From assembly GCA_025642065.1 (NCBI GenBank), contig JAODUP010000708.1, positions 137,501-201,500 on the forward strand: DNA of 64,000 nt. Reading direction: 5' to 3'. Source of the stretch: Paralvinella palmiformis (lineage: Eukaryota > Annelida > Polychaeta > Terebellida > Alvinellidae). Below are positions 1 through 11,329 of the stretch, piece after piece. The position numbers and the translations under genes were made by a program. The notes below the pieces were generated by a model. The model worked only from the letters and a program-made list of their open reading frames with translations. It was not told the origin of the DNA and ran no database searches. Positions within the stretch are counted from its first letter, which is position 1. Each line of letters opens with the position of its first letter.

Positions 1-86
1 TATTTAACAATATTATTTTATTATCTGAATTGTTATAATAGAAAATGTTAATAAATATATACTTGACGCTGCCTTGTCTTGTGGTT

Positions 87-91
87 ATGAG

Positions 92-136
<45 letters not shown>

Positions 137-273
137 GAGTGAGTGAGTGAGTGAGTGAGTGAGTGAGTGAGTGAGTGAGTGAGTGAGTGAGTGAGTGAGT
201 GAGTGAGTGAGTGAGTGAGTGAGTGAGTGAGTGAGTGAGTGAGTGAGTGAGTGAGTGAGTGAGTGAGTGAGTG
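87..273. repeat. Tetranucleotide array (GATT)n then (GAGT)n
   Basis: About 12 units of TTGA/GATT followed by roughly 34 units of GAGT without visible interruption. Reading through it in any frame gives an open repetitive ORF, so the 78-residue His-Ser-Leu-Thr ORF on the minus strand is an artefact. Confidence 0.97.
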
Positions 274-340
274 TAAAGGTGCACAAAATACAGTAATATG
301 GCAGATTTATCATGGCTTAGTACCGAGAGAAGAACCTCAA
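274..340 (+). repeat. Dispersed repeat, copy 1
   Basis: The sequence from AAAGGTGCACAAAATACAGT through ACCGAGAGAAGAACC recurs at 1843-1908 with few differences. In both places it directly follows a microsatellite tail, suggesting a retroposon fragment with a simple-repeat boundary. Confidence 0.6.
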
Positions 341-1249
341 ACTTCAGTTTTCAGGTCTGCGCACAAAGTTGATCTCGACTTGTATATTCCGTGCACTATT
401 TGCGTCTTTTGAGGGACGCCGTTTAGGTTTTAGCTTGGTTATCCAGCATTTAAATGGCTCTATCTGGTGCAGTACGCTCTTAAAGCATAAGTACCCCTGA
501 CTCAGGAACAGAAACACTGTATCGCATCTCGAGCGGTGGTATTGGGCACATCTCGTCTCGTCTTGTCTTGTTAAGGGGAATTGATACCCCAGGTCGTCGC
601 TGTACGAAATGACCTCTTATAGGGGGTTTGTTACTTTCAAGCAGGATGTACTGCAGGACATGTGGTTGTCTCCCGATGAGGGGGTAAATAGTCTTGTAGC
701 TGATGGCTGATGGCCTTATTATATATTTAATTTTCTCTTCTGTGGGAAGGGAATGATGAAACTGGAGTAGTTTGTAGGGACAGATCACGTGATTGGTGCG
801 TTTTATATAACAACTTTAGTTGGATATAAAATTACCTTAGTAGTATTTGGAAATAGAATTATCTTTCCTATATACAGTTATGTACAGTTTGTACTGTGGC
901 ATTTAAGGCTAGCTCTAGCCTGTTTGTCATAAATAACATTTAAGCATGTTATTATAAATACAGTTTCAGTGGTAGACATTAGGTCTGGTTTGAAAATATT
1001 AACATACAGTTTTAACAGTACCGAAGCTATGATGACATTACGGTATGCTTTAGCACAGATGTAAATTTTTAATAGCAGTTAACCTATCAGCTTTAACACT
1101 AGTCACTTGATGACACGTTCCCGTCCTACAAATTTATCTTTGAAGACAGTGGCAATTGAGGTTTAAAGTTTCTGTATTGTTGCTTTGAAGAAAGATACAT
1201 CAACTAAAAATAGCTATAACTAGGGCTGCTTTCGCAATTAACGTAAAAA
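341..1249. other. Intergenic, nothing recognised
   Basis: Holds a 102-codon minus-strand ORF (480-788, product rich in Pro, Arg and Ile) with no recognisable family. It may be a retroelement scrap; I do not call it a gene. Confidence 0.4.
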
Positions 1250-1622
1250 GTGAGCTCCGGTGGCCTAGCGGTTAAGCACCCGACTTGGTGTCAAGGGTCA
1301 CAGGTTAGATCCCAGCAAGAGGTCGAAACTTTTCCAGGGATTAATTTTTCGGCTCATAACATCGTGGGTGGCTGACCACGTTAAATGGCGCTGCCGTCTC
1401 CCTTGAATTATAAAAAATAAAGGGGGACGTTAAAGACCGCCCCCCCCCCCGAGAACGTAAAACACTCTGCCAGTGACCACCCTCAGGGTATTTCGGCTCC
1501 ATCTTTCCGTACTGCTCCCCTGTGAGTGGTGGGGGAGGAGGTCTCTCAACCATTCCAACATAGAGGCTGTGCCGAATAAGCCACAGCCTGGGGATTCTCC
1601 CCGAACAACAAAGCAAGCATTA
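1250..1622 (+). mobile_element. tRNA-derived SINE, family A, copy 1
   Basis: Starts GTGAGCTCCGGTGGCCTAGC, an A-box-like tRNA head, with a B-box-like GGTTAGATCCC about 45 bp on. The body runs through GTGGGTGGCTGACCACGTT to CAGCCTGGGGATTCTCCCCG and AACAACAAAGCAAG. The second copy at 12333-12695 aligns over the whole length. ORFs inside it are not genes. Confidence 0.85.
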
Positions 1623-1790
1623 ACATAAACATGATCAGAACTGTCGTGATCTGACTTGGGTGGTTTACTCCCAGGCACCATCGGCATGAAAAGGCACCAC
1701 TCCAAATTCAGTCCTCTGAAGAATCGTCCAGAGTTTGAATTCACGCTTCATGATTCTCTGTGCCAGTGCCTTATTCCACACGGATAAAAG

Positions 1791-1794
1791 CACA

Positions 1795-1830
<36 letters not shown>
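1791..1830. repeat. (CA)n(GA)n microsatellite
   Basis: Perfect CA repeats followed by GA repeats, directly upstream of the dispersed repeat at 1843. Confidence 0.9.
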
Positions 1831-1842
1831 CGCTTGTGCGTA

Positions 1843-1908
1843 AAGGTGCACAAAATACAGTAATGTGGCACATTTATCTAGGCTTGGCACCGAGAGAAAA
1901 ACCTATTA
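1843..1908 (+). repeat. Dispersed repeat, copy 2
   Basis: Second copy of the repeat at 274-340. Confidence 0.6.
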
Positions 1909-4416
1909 TTGGGGTCTTTCTCGAGATATTATAAGTTGCACCGCTTTTTGTTGTTTTATTTTCGGGGATGGTAAGCCACAGAATTTATTGTCACATTCTG
2001 GAAATAACGACATATATGACCCCTTACATAACTGTGTCAGTGTCAAGTCAATGGCTAGTATGTTTTATTTAAATCTTTGGCCCTGATCTCAAATAAAGAA
2101 GGATGACATATTTTAAACGTGGCAGTCCTAGTTTTTGCTCTGTTATTTTCCGTTCTTTAGTATTTATAGAATGTTGATATGTTCCCATATTTACATGTTT
2201 CCGTGTCATATCATCATATATGACGAGGCGACAAGCCAGAGCTAATGTTGTTTCCAGATTAGTTAGTTTAAAGCTCGCTGACGTGTCGCGTTGCGCATGC
2301 GCGATCAGGTACGACTTATAGCAGAGAGCTTAAATATAGAGAGGATTTAAACTTGCCGCACCGTGTTGAATTTTGAACTAGTGGCGTCCCCAGCGACCGG
2401 AGGTATTTCTCAGATAAACAAAAGCTATCTGGTTGTCCACAAGTGATCGTGTACATGTGTGTGCATGGTTGAAATCAACTGCCAATACTAGTACTGTATG
2501 TTACATGATCACATACTCTTTTATTAATTAACACTTTAATGGTGCACACATGATATGGAAAAAAACGACGTTCTGAAACTGTAAATAAAGAATTAAGTGA
2601 TTTCACAGCCCAGCCTACAATTAGCGATCTCTTGACAGCTGATCAGAAAATAATTGAACGTGGTTTAGGTTATTTCACAGCTTTGTGTGTGGAAGACGTA
2701 TTTTTCAAAATTTGTTTAATGAAAACAATTATGTATATATGAGGTAAATGCATACAAACATACTTTCATCATGTCAGTTGATCATAGTCCATACATTTTT
2801 ATTTATTTGGATATATATATATATATATAATGATATATACAGCTATTATAACGCAACCATAACATAATTCATTACAAACTTCCTACCATATATTCATCAT
2901 GTCTGTTTATCATTTATTAACTAAAATAATCACAAGTTCATTTAAAGTCTACACCTCAATAATATAGACCATGCAATATAGGCCTGCCCAGCTGAGAACA
3001 AAGAATATACATGGATTATTAACAATGTTTATGTTTGCGCTAACATGTTAAAGATAGAGAAATTAGTACTTTCATCCAATAAGCGGCATCAAATCTATTG
3101 TGCCATGGGTTCATCTATAGTTACAATCAGTCATTTGTTATCAAATGGACAGAATAACCCAAATTGCTTCCAGCTCTAAACAACCACTACTACAAAAATA
3201 CGACATTTAGTCCAGATCAGTGAACTGTTTAAAGTTAGACAGAATATACCCAGAGATGTAATAGACACATGCATTGACTGCTGTAACAGATAACACTAGT
3301 AAATCTGTAACCAAGAGATTGGCCTGTTTACATGGTATCTCATCATCATAGAACTTCAAGGACTGAAACAGAACAATACCTTGTAAAATAATGACTTGAA
3401 CCAAGTGTATACACAATATGTAAACACATGTTTTCCTTTTTTTCAAGTTGGTTAAAGAATTTGATTTGATATGCATTTAAATTATGAAGAGAAGTATACC
3501 AATTAAAGCACATAAGCTGAGCATTCAAGTACTAATTCAGGTGCTGGTAATCTTTTTTTTATTTATTAAGATATGAAATGGGCTGACAAAATTTCATGGG
3601 TTTGATGCCTTGTTTCTTATTTAAATAATTTTATAATACCAATTTTCACCATTAATATTTATAAATATTAATTACCATCACAGCTGGCCCTGTCTCCTGT
3701 ATATGTCTCCTATCTGTTAATACCTTCCTCTTTTATTTCAGTGGATGCATGCGGTGGATTTGGTACATCAAAAATAGTTGTAATAGCATTCTAGATAAGT
3801 TGTCTGGTTCATGAATTCTGTTTCAGTGAAATGCATATCATACATTCTACAATTAGCATTCAAGTAATTTAAATCTTTCCTTATCATATATCTGAACGAC
3901 AACAATTAATAACCTCTTAATAAAATCTTTTACTTCTGTCAATAGAAAAAATAACAAAATGAATGTTTGTACCACTAGTTGAGGTATTTAATAATTAATT
4001 TCATAACATTTATATTATAAATAGAAGTCCATATATATCTATAAGTACCAATTGCTTACGTTTAAAAATAAATATGGATACAGGTGATTATGTAAATACT
4101 CAGCTATTTATAATTACTGTAATTAGGGGAAAATTATCTGATTATAGTAATTTATATTATTAACAATAACAAAGTAAAATATACCTCCCACCAATAACAT
4201 CTTCAATGGCTCTAGTACATGTAACTGTAAGCTTATGTATATCTTTTGTGATTAATAGGTTGATATTGTTCAATAAAATTTAATAAGATTTTGTCTGAAA
4301 CAAATATAGATTTAGACAGATCTTGCTTGGGCCTACTGCTTGGGTCATGTCAAGTAGGGGCCGGTCTACTTCAAATTGTTATGCTTATTTTTTAAATATC
4401 CTTTATTTTAAAAAGC
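1909..4416. other. Intergenic, no gene recognised
   Basis: AT-rich. Apart from the GC-richer patch at 2240-2420 (see the NRF1-type site) and a short (TA)n at 2813-2829, nothing can be supported. Confidence 0.5.
2292..2303. promoter_or_regulatory. NRF1-type palindrome in a CpG-containing patch
   Basis: TGCGCATGCGCG differs by one base from the NRF1 consensus palindrome. It lies in a locally CpG-rich patch (2280-2400) inside AT-rich DNA, which suggests a promoter, but no exon could be attached to it. Confidence 0.35.
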
Positions 4417-4926
4417 CAGATCATATCAAATTTTTACACTAGCTTTCATTTAGTTTCGGGAATGTTTTTATTTGTGCATACTTTTCCTGTTACTGCAGCC
4501 GAAAGCGGCGCAGAACGAACCAGTGCCATTAGGCGCCATGTTAACGAATGAAGCGGTGCGTAACAATCTACCCCCGGCCACTAGGGCCCTAGCGCTCCTT
4601 GGATTCAAAATGACGCCCCATGTTAAAACGCGAAGTAACACGTCTTGTTATAAATAGTCTTTGCTAATAGTCAGTTATCGTTGTTCAAGTGACAGCTGAT
4701 TGGCTGAAACTTCAATCGGCTGAGAGTACCCCTTTTCCTGATACTTTCCCCCATCTTAATTCCCGATTGGCTGATGCTAATCAGTACTTAAGGATACAAA
4801 CATGACTGAACCGCACTTGAGTTTTGGACCAGCGACTCGGTGTTGGGCGCTTTTCCCAGGGGCCACCCATGTTCGCCTATATTATTATGCTCGCGTCAAG
4901 TCTCACGAACTCGACGAACTCTCAAA
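4417..4926 (+). repeat. Duplicated module, copy 1
   Basis: 4417-4813 is, by eye, identical to 5393-5789. 4821-4926 matches 5967-6072 with about one mismatch. The module has a strong acceptor-like run (CTTTTCCTGTTACTGCAG, 4482-4499), an open 61-codon frame (4472-4657), TATAAATA at 4649-4656 and two inverted CCAAT boxes (ATTGG at 4699 and 4766). Its nature is unknown; a terminal repeat of a short retroelement is one possibility. Confidence 0.85.
4472..4657 (+). other. 61-codon ORF in duplicated module (copy 1)
   Basis: Encodes a product containing KAAQNEPVPLGAMLTNEAVR. No family recognised. It is preserved unchanged in the copy at 5448-5633, but since the DNA is identical this says nothing about selection. 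It may be an exon, because an acceptor-like CTGCAG precedes the GC-rich part. Confidence 0.3.
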
Positions 4927-5392
4927 AATTGCTGCCAGCAACGGGCACTTGTCACCACAGTCACGTGTAGTGTGACGCCTTTTGTTTTCTCTCAAAAGTA
5001 GAGGCTCTGAAACATTCTGTGAAATATATTTTTCATACAATAACTGAGAAAATAGCAAATAAATAAACAAATATTTGCCAGAATAACGGTCATCTAGTCA
5101 CGGATAGATTTCCAGATGTCACGTGATTTGGCTTGCCGTCCAAATATTGTTTAGGACGAACGCACACTTCTATCAATTAACTACACATGCAGCTTGAAAA
5201 AGGTATATTTTTAGATAATTATTCCACTGTAATCCAGTTGGTATGGCAATTTCAGCTGATATGGTACTATTTACCACCGGGTTGTGAGATAGTACACCAT
5301 TGTTGCGAGCGTGTGTGTGTGTGTGTTTGTGTGTGTGACATGTTTCATCCATCAGTGAAAGACCGGATGCTTTTTAGTTTTTTTACTAAAAA
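4927..5392. other. Spacer between the two duplicated modules
   Basis: 466 bp, AT-rich, with a (GT)n tract at 5310-5336. Nothing coding. Confidence 0.5.
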
Positions 5393-6072
5393 CAGATCAT
5401 ATCAAATTTTTACACTAGCTTTCATTTAGTTTCGGGAATGTTTTTATTTGTGCATACTTTTCCTGTTACTGCAGCCGAAAGCGGCGCAGAACGAACCAGT
5501 GCCATTAGGCGCCATGTTAACGAATGAAGCGGTGCGTAACAATCTACCCCCGGCCACTAGGGCCCTAGCGCTCCTTGGATTCAAAATGACGCCCCATGTT
5601 AAAACGCGAAGTAACACGTCTTGTTATAAATAGTCTTTGCTAATAGTCAGTTATCGTTGTTCAAGTGACAGCTGATTGGCTGAAACTTCAATCGGCTGAG
5701 AGTACCCCTTTTCCTGATACTTTCCCCCATCTTAATTCCCGATTGGCTGATGCTAATCAGTACTTAAGGATACAAACATGACTGAACCGGGTTTAAGTGG
5801 CAGGCACCAAACACGACACATAATTAAATATTATAATCTCGTCTTGTCACGGGGGAGTCCTGGATGTGTTATATAAGAGCTTAACGTAGCAGAGGTACTT
5901 TAATTTAGAAAGACAGCATCATCATCCAGCTAATAAATGAATCCTTGAATTATGTCAGTTTGGGGAGTTTTGGACCAGCGACTCGGTGTTGGGCGCTTTG
6001 CCCAGGGGCCACCCATGTTCGCCTATATTATTATGCTCGCGTCAAGTCTCACGAACTCGACGAACTCTCAAA
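5393..6072 (+). repeat. Duplicated module, copy 2
   Basis: Second copy of the module at 4417-4926. It carries about 170 bp more between the two matching blocks (5790-5966), including a TTATATAAG box at 5869. Same ORF at 5448-5633 and same CCAAT boxes. Confidence 0.85.
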
Positions 6073-6371
6073 TTTAATAATTTATAACAACTCTCCGAAG
6101 AGTGAGGCGAATGTGGAAAATGAAAGAGAACAAATCTATACAAATGACTACGGAGCAGCTAATTATGGGTTATATACAGTGGTTACATAGAGTAATAATA
6201 ATAATAATAATGTATATTTCATAAAGCGCCCTTACTAGCAGGAGCCATTCAAAGGGGCTGTACAAATAAAATGTAATATAATAATACCCCAAATAATGTC
6301 TGTAAAAACCCTGTAATGATTTAAAAGATATTAATTATTTATATGTGAAAGCGACCTTAAATAGGCGTGTT

Positions 6372-7025
6372 TTAGAAGATACTTAAAATTTCCAAGAGAC
6401 GACGCATTTCTAATATTTGCCGGCAACTATTCCACAAAGTGGGGGCTGCAACACTAAATGCACATTCACCATATGACTTGAGCCGAGACACTGGCACCTG
6501 CAATAGTATCTGACTGGATGACCTGAGTTTTCGGGATGACTTTCTAATGGACACCAGTTCACACAGGTATTCTGGCGCCATATCATTAATAGATTTATAA
6601 GTTATTAACAGAATCTTTAAATGGATACGCTGTCTAACAGGTAGCCAATGTAGTTTTTGAAGAATTAGGGGTGATAAGATCATATTTTCTAATATTTGTT
6701 ACAATGCGAGCTGCACTATTCTGAATTCGCTGAAGGCGATTAATGTTATAATCAGATATGCCATATAACAGGGAGTTACAATAGTCTATACGAGATGTAA
6801 CAAAGGCATGAACTACAGTTACAAGTGATTCTTGTGTCAAGAATGCTTTTAAACAGTGGATGTTCTTAAGATGGTAGTAGGCAGCTCGGCATATTGATGT
6901 GACATGTTCATGCATGTTAATACATTGGTCAAAAATAACCCCTAGATTTTTTACTGACCCATTAGAGGTAATCGAAGATGCACCCATCTGTAATGCTGAT
7001 ATCTTTAGGGATTTAACACAATGTG
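6372..7025 (-). pseudogene. LINE A C-terminal part
   Basis: VKNLGVIFDQ, RIDYCNSLLYGI, LQRIQNSAARIV and LHWLPVRQRI, in the order typical for L2/CR1-group elements, split over two frames (break near 6660). Confidence 0.88.
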
Positions 7026-7106
7026 GTGATGCCAATGTGGTGATGCAATGATCCCAAGAGGACGGGTATACATTGTGAAAACCAGAGGAGCAAGAACTGA
7101 ACCCTG

Positions 7107-7775
7107 TCATACACCAGATAACAAAAACTGAATGTCAGATAAAATACCATGAACAGACACTCTCTGGGAGCGTTGTTCCAGATAGGATCTAAACCATTCA
7201 AGTACTTTACCTGACAGACCAAACATGTCTTTTAACTTAGAGAAAAGTACATTATGGACAACTGTATCAAATGCAGCAGACAGGTCCAGAAGAATAAGTA
7301 TTACTGGCTTACCTTGAACAATTGACATCATAATATCATTTTTCACTCGAACCAAGGCTGTTTCAGTGCTGTGACCACTTTTATAGGCAGAATGTAGTGA
7401 TTCATTAAGGTTATTATTGATTAAATATTTATTTAGATGGAAAGCAACTGCCTTTTCTACAACTTTAGATAAAAATGTAAGATTTGAAACAGGTCTGTAA
7501 TTGTTTAGAATATTACAGTCCATAGTGTGGGTTTTTATTAATGGTTTTACAAGGGCAGCTTTCATGGATCTTGGGTAAACACTCAGAGATAATGATTTAT
7601 TAACTATATTTGTAATTGGGTTTATCAGAACATCCAGACAATCTTTCACAAGCCATGTAGGCATAGGATCAACTACACAGAAAGCATTAGATGACTTTTT
7701 CAGCAACTGTCTGATATCAGTCTCTGTAAAAGGCTCAAATGTATCCATCATGGATATGCAGGACTCTTCTACCAA
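7107..7775 (-). pseudogene. LINE A reverse transcriptase, fingers and palm up to motif A/B
   Basis: 222 open codons. Carries NYRPVSNLTFLSKVVEK, the GHSTETAL block and motif A LDLSAAFDTV, ending FLLSGV just before the usual PQGS motif. Here a stop replaces the proline and the frame continues as QGSVLAPLVF before the deletion. Confidence 0.9.
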
Positions 7776-8187
7776 TGGCTTACCCTGTGATAAGGTGCTG
7801 GACTGGAACCCACTATGTATATTTAATATTTTTGACAGAAGAAGTTATTAAAACAATGGGCCATATCTTTATCTGAGTTGATATTATTTGGGAGACTTTT
7901 ATGTAATACTTTATTCAGAAAACTGAAAACAGTCCTTTGATTTCCCTTGGATGCTTTGATCTTTTTATTATAATATTCAGATTTAGCAGAGGCAAGGGTA
8001 TTTTTAACAAGAATTTTACTGACCTTGAACATTTCAAAATGAACACACAAACTGGTCCTGATCCACAGCCGCTCACAATACCTTCTGTGTCTCTTTGCAG
8101 CATGTATGTTCTTATTATACTATGGAAACATTGGTCTGCTTGGCATTTCCTTTGTCCTTAAAGGTGCATGTTCATCTATAATGTCTC

Positions 8188-8983
8188 TCAATGTACTATC
8201 ATAGAGATCCACCAGATGATCCACATCATCCGGTGGATCCAATACCAGAGAAGAGACTCGCAGATCAGCAAGAAAAGCCTCCTTGTCAATTGACTTATAT
8301 CTTCTATATGAAATAACTTTAGCTGAAACAGATTGTTTCTGTGACCATATCTGTGTGTTCTTTCTTGGACATGCTGCCTGAGATTGGCAGATCTAAGAAT
8401 GTCAGCCAGTTGTTTGGTATCTGCATTCCTCTGGCAATCCCAATGTATATTGAAATCACCTAAGATCAACAGATGACCACTGTTGGTAGCAAGAGAGTCA
8501 ACAAATCCCAAAAATTTCAGGCCATTTTTCTTAGTGGGGTGTAATCGGTAGATAATAGCTACATGAACACTTATCCCCCCAGATATAAAAGTCAGTTGGT
8601 AATTTTCAAAAGACTTAGCCTGAAAACGAAAAATGGATTTCACACTTCAAAGAATCACGGAGAAGAATGCCGACTCCCCCACCTTTTTTGTGAATACAAT
8701 CTGCATGATGTAATGAATATCCAGCTAGAGTCACATCACCAACAATTTTCTGGTCTGAGACATTACCAGTCAGCCAAGTCTCTGTAATGACAAGAGCATC
8801 AAGATCCATATCCTTAACAACATCAGATATTTCATCAGATTTATTACAGATCGACTGACAGTTAATAAGACCAATACTTACATTTTGTACAGCTGTGCCA
8901 TTATATGGTGTTATTGGCACAGTGATCAAATTACTGGCATCAGACCCAATCTGCTTTGGATGTTTTCCACTACGTGGGCGCAT
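8188..8983 (-). pseudogene. LINE A endonuclease part, frameshifted
   Basis: 8615-8983 reads VSIGLINCQSICNKSDEI, ALVITETWL and KGGGVGILLRDS, typical of APE-type endonucleases. 8188-8643 continues in another frame with FINGERPRINT-type GDFNIHWD. One frameshift lies near 8630. Confidence 0.85.
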
Positions 8984-9065
8984 CGCTAAACAAACACGGC
9001 ATCCTCATATGGTACCGTCATAAAAGAACGCAGTACGAAAATGGCCAGACAATTCCATAATGGTA

Positions 9066-9870
9066 TTATAGAGTACAATAATGTGCCACATACAGTACCA
9101 CATACAGTACCGAAAAGATAACATTCTTGGTAAAACACTGGTCTCATACAGTACAATCATAATCTCATACAATACCATCCTAAACTCATACAGTACCATC
9201 CTAACCTCATACAGTACCATGCTAACCTCACACAGTACCATCATAACCTCATACAGTACCAGCATAATATCATGCTATACCATCATAGCCTCATACAGTA
9301 CCATCCTAACTTCATACATTACCATCATAACCTTATATAGTACCATCATAACCTCATACAGTACCTTCATAGCCTCATACAGTACCATCATAGGCTCATG
9401 CAGTACCTTCATAACCTCATACAGTACCATCATAGCCTCATACAGTACCACCAAGATCACATTCTTGGCAAAACACTAGTCTCATACAGTACCATCCTAA
9501 ACTCATACAGTACCATCCTACCCTTATACAGTACCATCATAACCTCATACAGTACCATCATAATATCATGCTGTACCATCATAGCCTCATACAGTACCAC
9601 CAAAATCACATTCTTGGCAAAACACTAGTCTCATACAGTACCATCCTAACTTCATTCATTACCATCATAACCTCCTACAGTACCATCATAGCCTCATACA
9701 GTACCATCATAACCTCATACGGTACCATCATAATATCATGCTGTACCACAAAGATCACATCATACAGAATGTCTGGATATAGTAGCAGAATCGTCACATA
9801 TAGTATCAACATAATGGCCACATATAGTACCAGAATGGCCACATATCGCACCAGAATGGCCACATATAGT
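9066..9870. repeat. Satellite with ~21-bp unit and longer higher-order unit
   Basis: Units like CTCATACAGTACCATCATAA vary around a ~20-21 bp period. A longer spacer, ATTCTTGGCAAAACACTAGT, punctuates it at about 9123, 9461 and 9611. Most frames stay open, producing fake Ser-Tyr-Ser-Thr-Ile ORFs on the plus strand and Met-Val-Leu-Tyr-Glu ORFs on the minus strand. Confidence 0.92.
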
Positions 9871-9887
9871 TTTTAAAATGTTGCTTT

Positions 9888-10000
9888 TTATGGCCACGTT
9901 TGTGCTCAAGGTAGGCTAAATGGCCCGAGCGACCTCCAAAGGTAATGAGGCGAAGTGAAAGATGAAAGACCCTTCTGATATAGCACGGCCGGTGTTGAAT
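9888..10000 (-). mobile_element. tRNA-SINE family B, 5'-truncated copy
   Basis: Contains GTAGGCTAAATGGCCCGAGC and the following body, matching the reverse complement of the family B consensus at 32086-32274. It directly follows the satellite. Confidence 0.8.
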
Positions 10001-10119
10001 CCAAGTGCTATAGATGGCCTCATATACTACCAGAATGGCCCCACAGAATACAATATATGTCTGACACCATACCATATCATACTGAAATGATAACAATACA
10101 TATCATCATCATGATCAAT

Positions 10120-10290
10120 TATATCAACATGAACACACACCACATCTATCATGATCACCTAACTTGATCATCTGACATGATCACCGGACGTTATCATCTG
10201 GCATGGTCACATAACTGTGATAACATGATCACCTAACGTGATCACATAACATGATCACCTAACGTGATCACCTGACATGATCATCTACCA
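10120..10290. repeat. Palindromic TGATCA-rich short repeats
   Basis: Units such as CATGATCACCTAACGTGATC recur every ~17-18 bp. Each unit is built of near-palindromes around GATC, so the strand can fold on itself. Confidence 0.75.
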
Positions 10291-10449
10291 AACCACACTG
10301 ACCACATATCATTTCACAACGATGGCTTACCATGATGTGCTACAACAACAACAACAATGTAGATTTAACAAACCATCCCTATTGACAGGAGAGAATCCAG
10401 GGTGTTAAACAACGTTATATCCACAAAACATGATTATAACCAAAAATCG

Positions 10450-10770
10450 AATTATAAATATATGAATGATTGAAGTTATTTTGTGAAGGTGAAACCGACC
10501 TTGAACGGGTAGGTTATTATTGGATTAAATAAACTTTTCGAGGGATGACACTTTATCACTTCCTCTAACCTGTTTCACGAACTAATGGGGGTGGGAACGG
10601 GTAAGCTAAACGCACAAATACGCCCATTTTGCCTGAGCCGGGGGATACACTTTAGACACACCTACAATAGTATCTATCGTTTGTCGCGCGGTGATTGGGG
10701 GGGGGCGCGCATTTTGTATGACTTTCTGTTAGACGAGAGTTCCCACAGATATCCAGGTGTACAGCTGTAT
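10450..10770 (-). mobile_element. CR1/L2-type LINE 3' fragment (degenerate)
   Basis: Minus-strand reading gives YLWELSSNRKSYKMR, matching YLCELVSIRKSSRKLR of LINE A, followed by a decayed tail like the 3' part of LINE A (CCTACAATAGTATCT at 10661 against CCTGCAATAGTATCT at 6496). Several stops. Confidence 0.7.
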
Positions 10771-11104
10771 CTTCCCGTTTCGCAATTCCCCTGCCCGTTT
10801 CTCAACGGGACCTTCCCGTTTCTCAACCGCACCACAAGCCAAGGGTGGTCCGTTTCGCAACCGTTTGATTCAGTACAGCATCGGCACGATATCGGATCAT
10901 GATCAATTTGATCGTGCACTATTTTGTAAAATATGAATGTAGTACTTTCGCATGTGTCTGTACGCATTTATATATGTATATATAATGTCATTAAAACACA
11001 ATAAATAATTTCTGTAAACCTTGTATTTATTAAACTGCCCGTACCGTTTCGAAATGGGAAGAGGACCGTTTCAACAACTTCAAATAATTAACTGTTTTCA
11101 GAAT

Positions 11105-11109
11105 TTATT

Positions 11110-11151
<42 letters not shown>
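11105..11151. repeat. (TA)n microsatellite
   Basis: More than 20 perfect TA units. Confidence 0.95.
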
Positions 11152-11152
<1 letters not shown>

Positions 11153-11329
11153 ACATATCATTTTGTTAGATAACTGACTAATAATACAGAAATTTAAAAA
11201 TAACAGCGCGACATTTCGTTGCCGGGTGGTTGCTAAACGGGCGGGCATTCTTAAAACAATACCGGTTACGAAATGGGACGGTCACGTTTTGTAACGGCCC
11301 CGGCTGTCAACATGGCGAGTAACGCTGCC

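Larger units (their letters stand above)
6195..8990 (-). mobile_element. Degenerate CR1/L2-type non-LTR retrotransposon (LINE A)
   Basis: On the minus strand: an APE-type endonuclease (8983 to about 8190), a reverse transcriptase (7775 to about 7040) and the conserved C-terminal LHWLPVRQRI segment (around 6640), then a 3' UTR with GGCTCCTGCTAG and an (ATT)n end at 6195-6215. The architecture and the phrases NNYRPVSNLTFLSKVVEKAV and DLSAAFDTV fit the Jockey superfamily (L2/CR1 group). It is dead: frameshifts split the reading frame, and a deletion after RPLG (about 7035) removes the catalytic YADD segment. ORF1 was not found; the 5' edge abuts the satellite at 9066. Confidence 0.9.

Noticed and set aside
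48..284. 78-codon His-Ser-Leu-Thr repeat ORF
   Set aside because: Translation of a tetranucleotide microsatellite.
480..788. 102-codon ORF on the minus strand
   Set aside because: No recognisable domain, no splice or promoter context; not called as a gene.
4417..6072. LTR pair of a retrovirus-like element
   Set aside because: The repeats do not begin with TG and end with CA, the two copies differ by a ~170 bp segment, and no primer-binding site or gag/pol was seen; kept only as one possible reading.
9005..9876. Several ORFs with Ser-Tyr-Ser-Thr-Ile or Met-Val-Leu-Tyr-Glu repeats on both strands
   Set aside because: Satellite DNA with a unit that lacks stops in several frames; open on both strands and without a conserved unit length of 3n.
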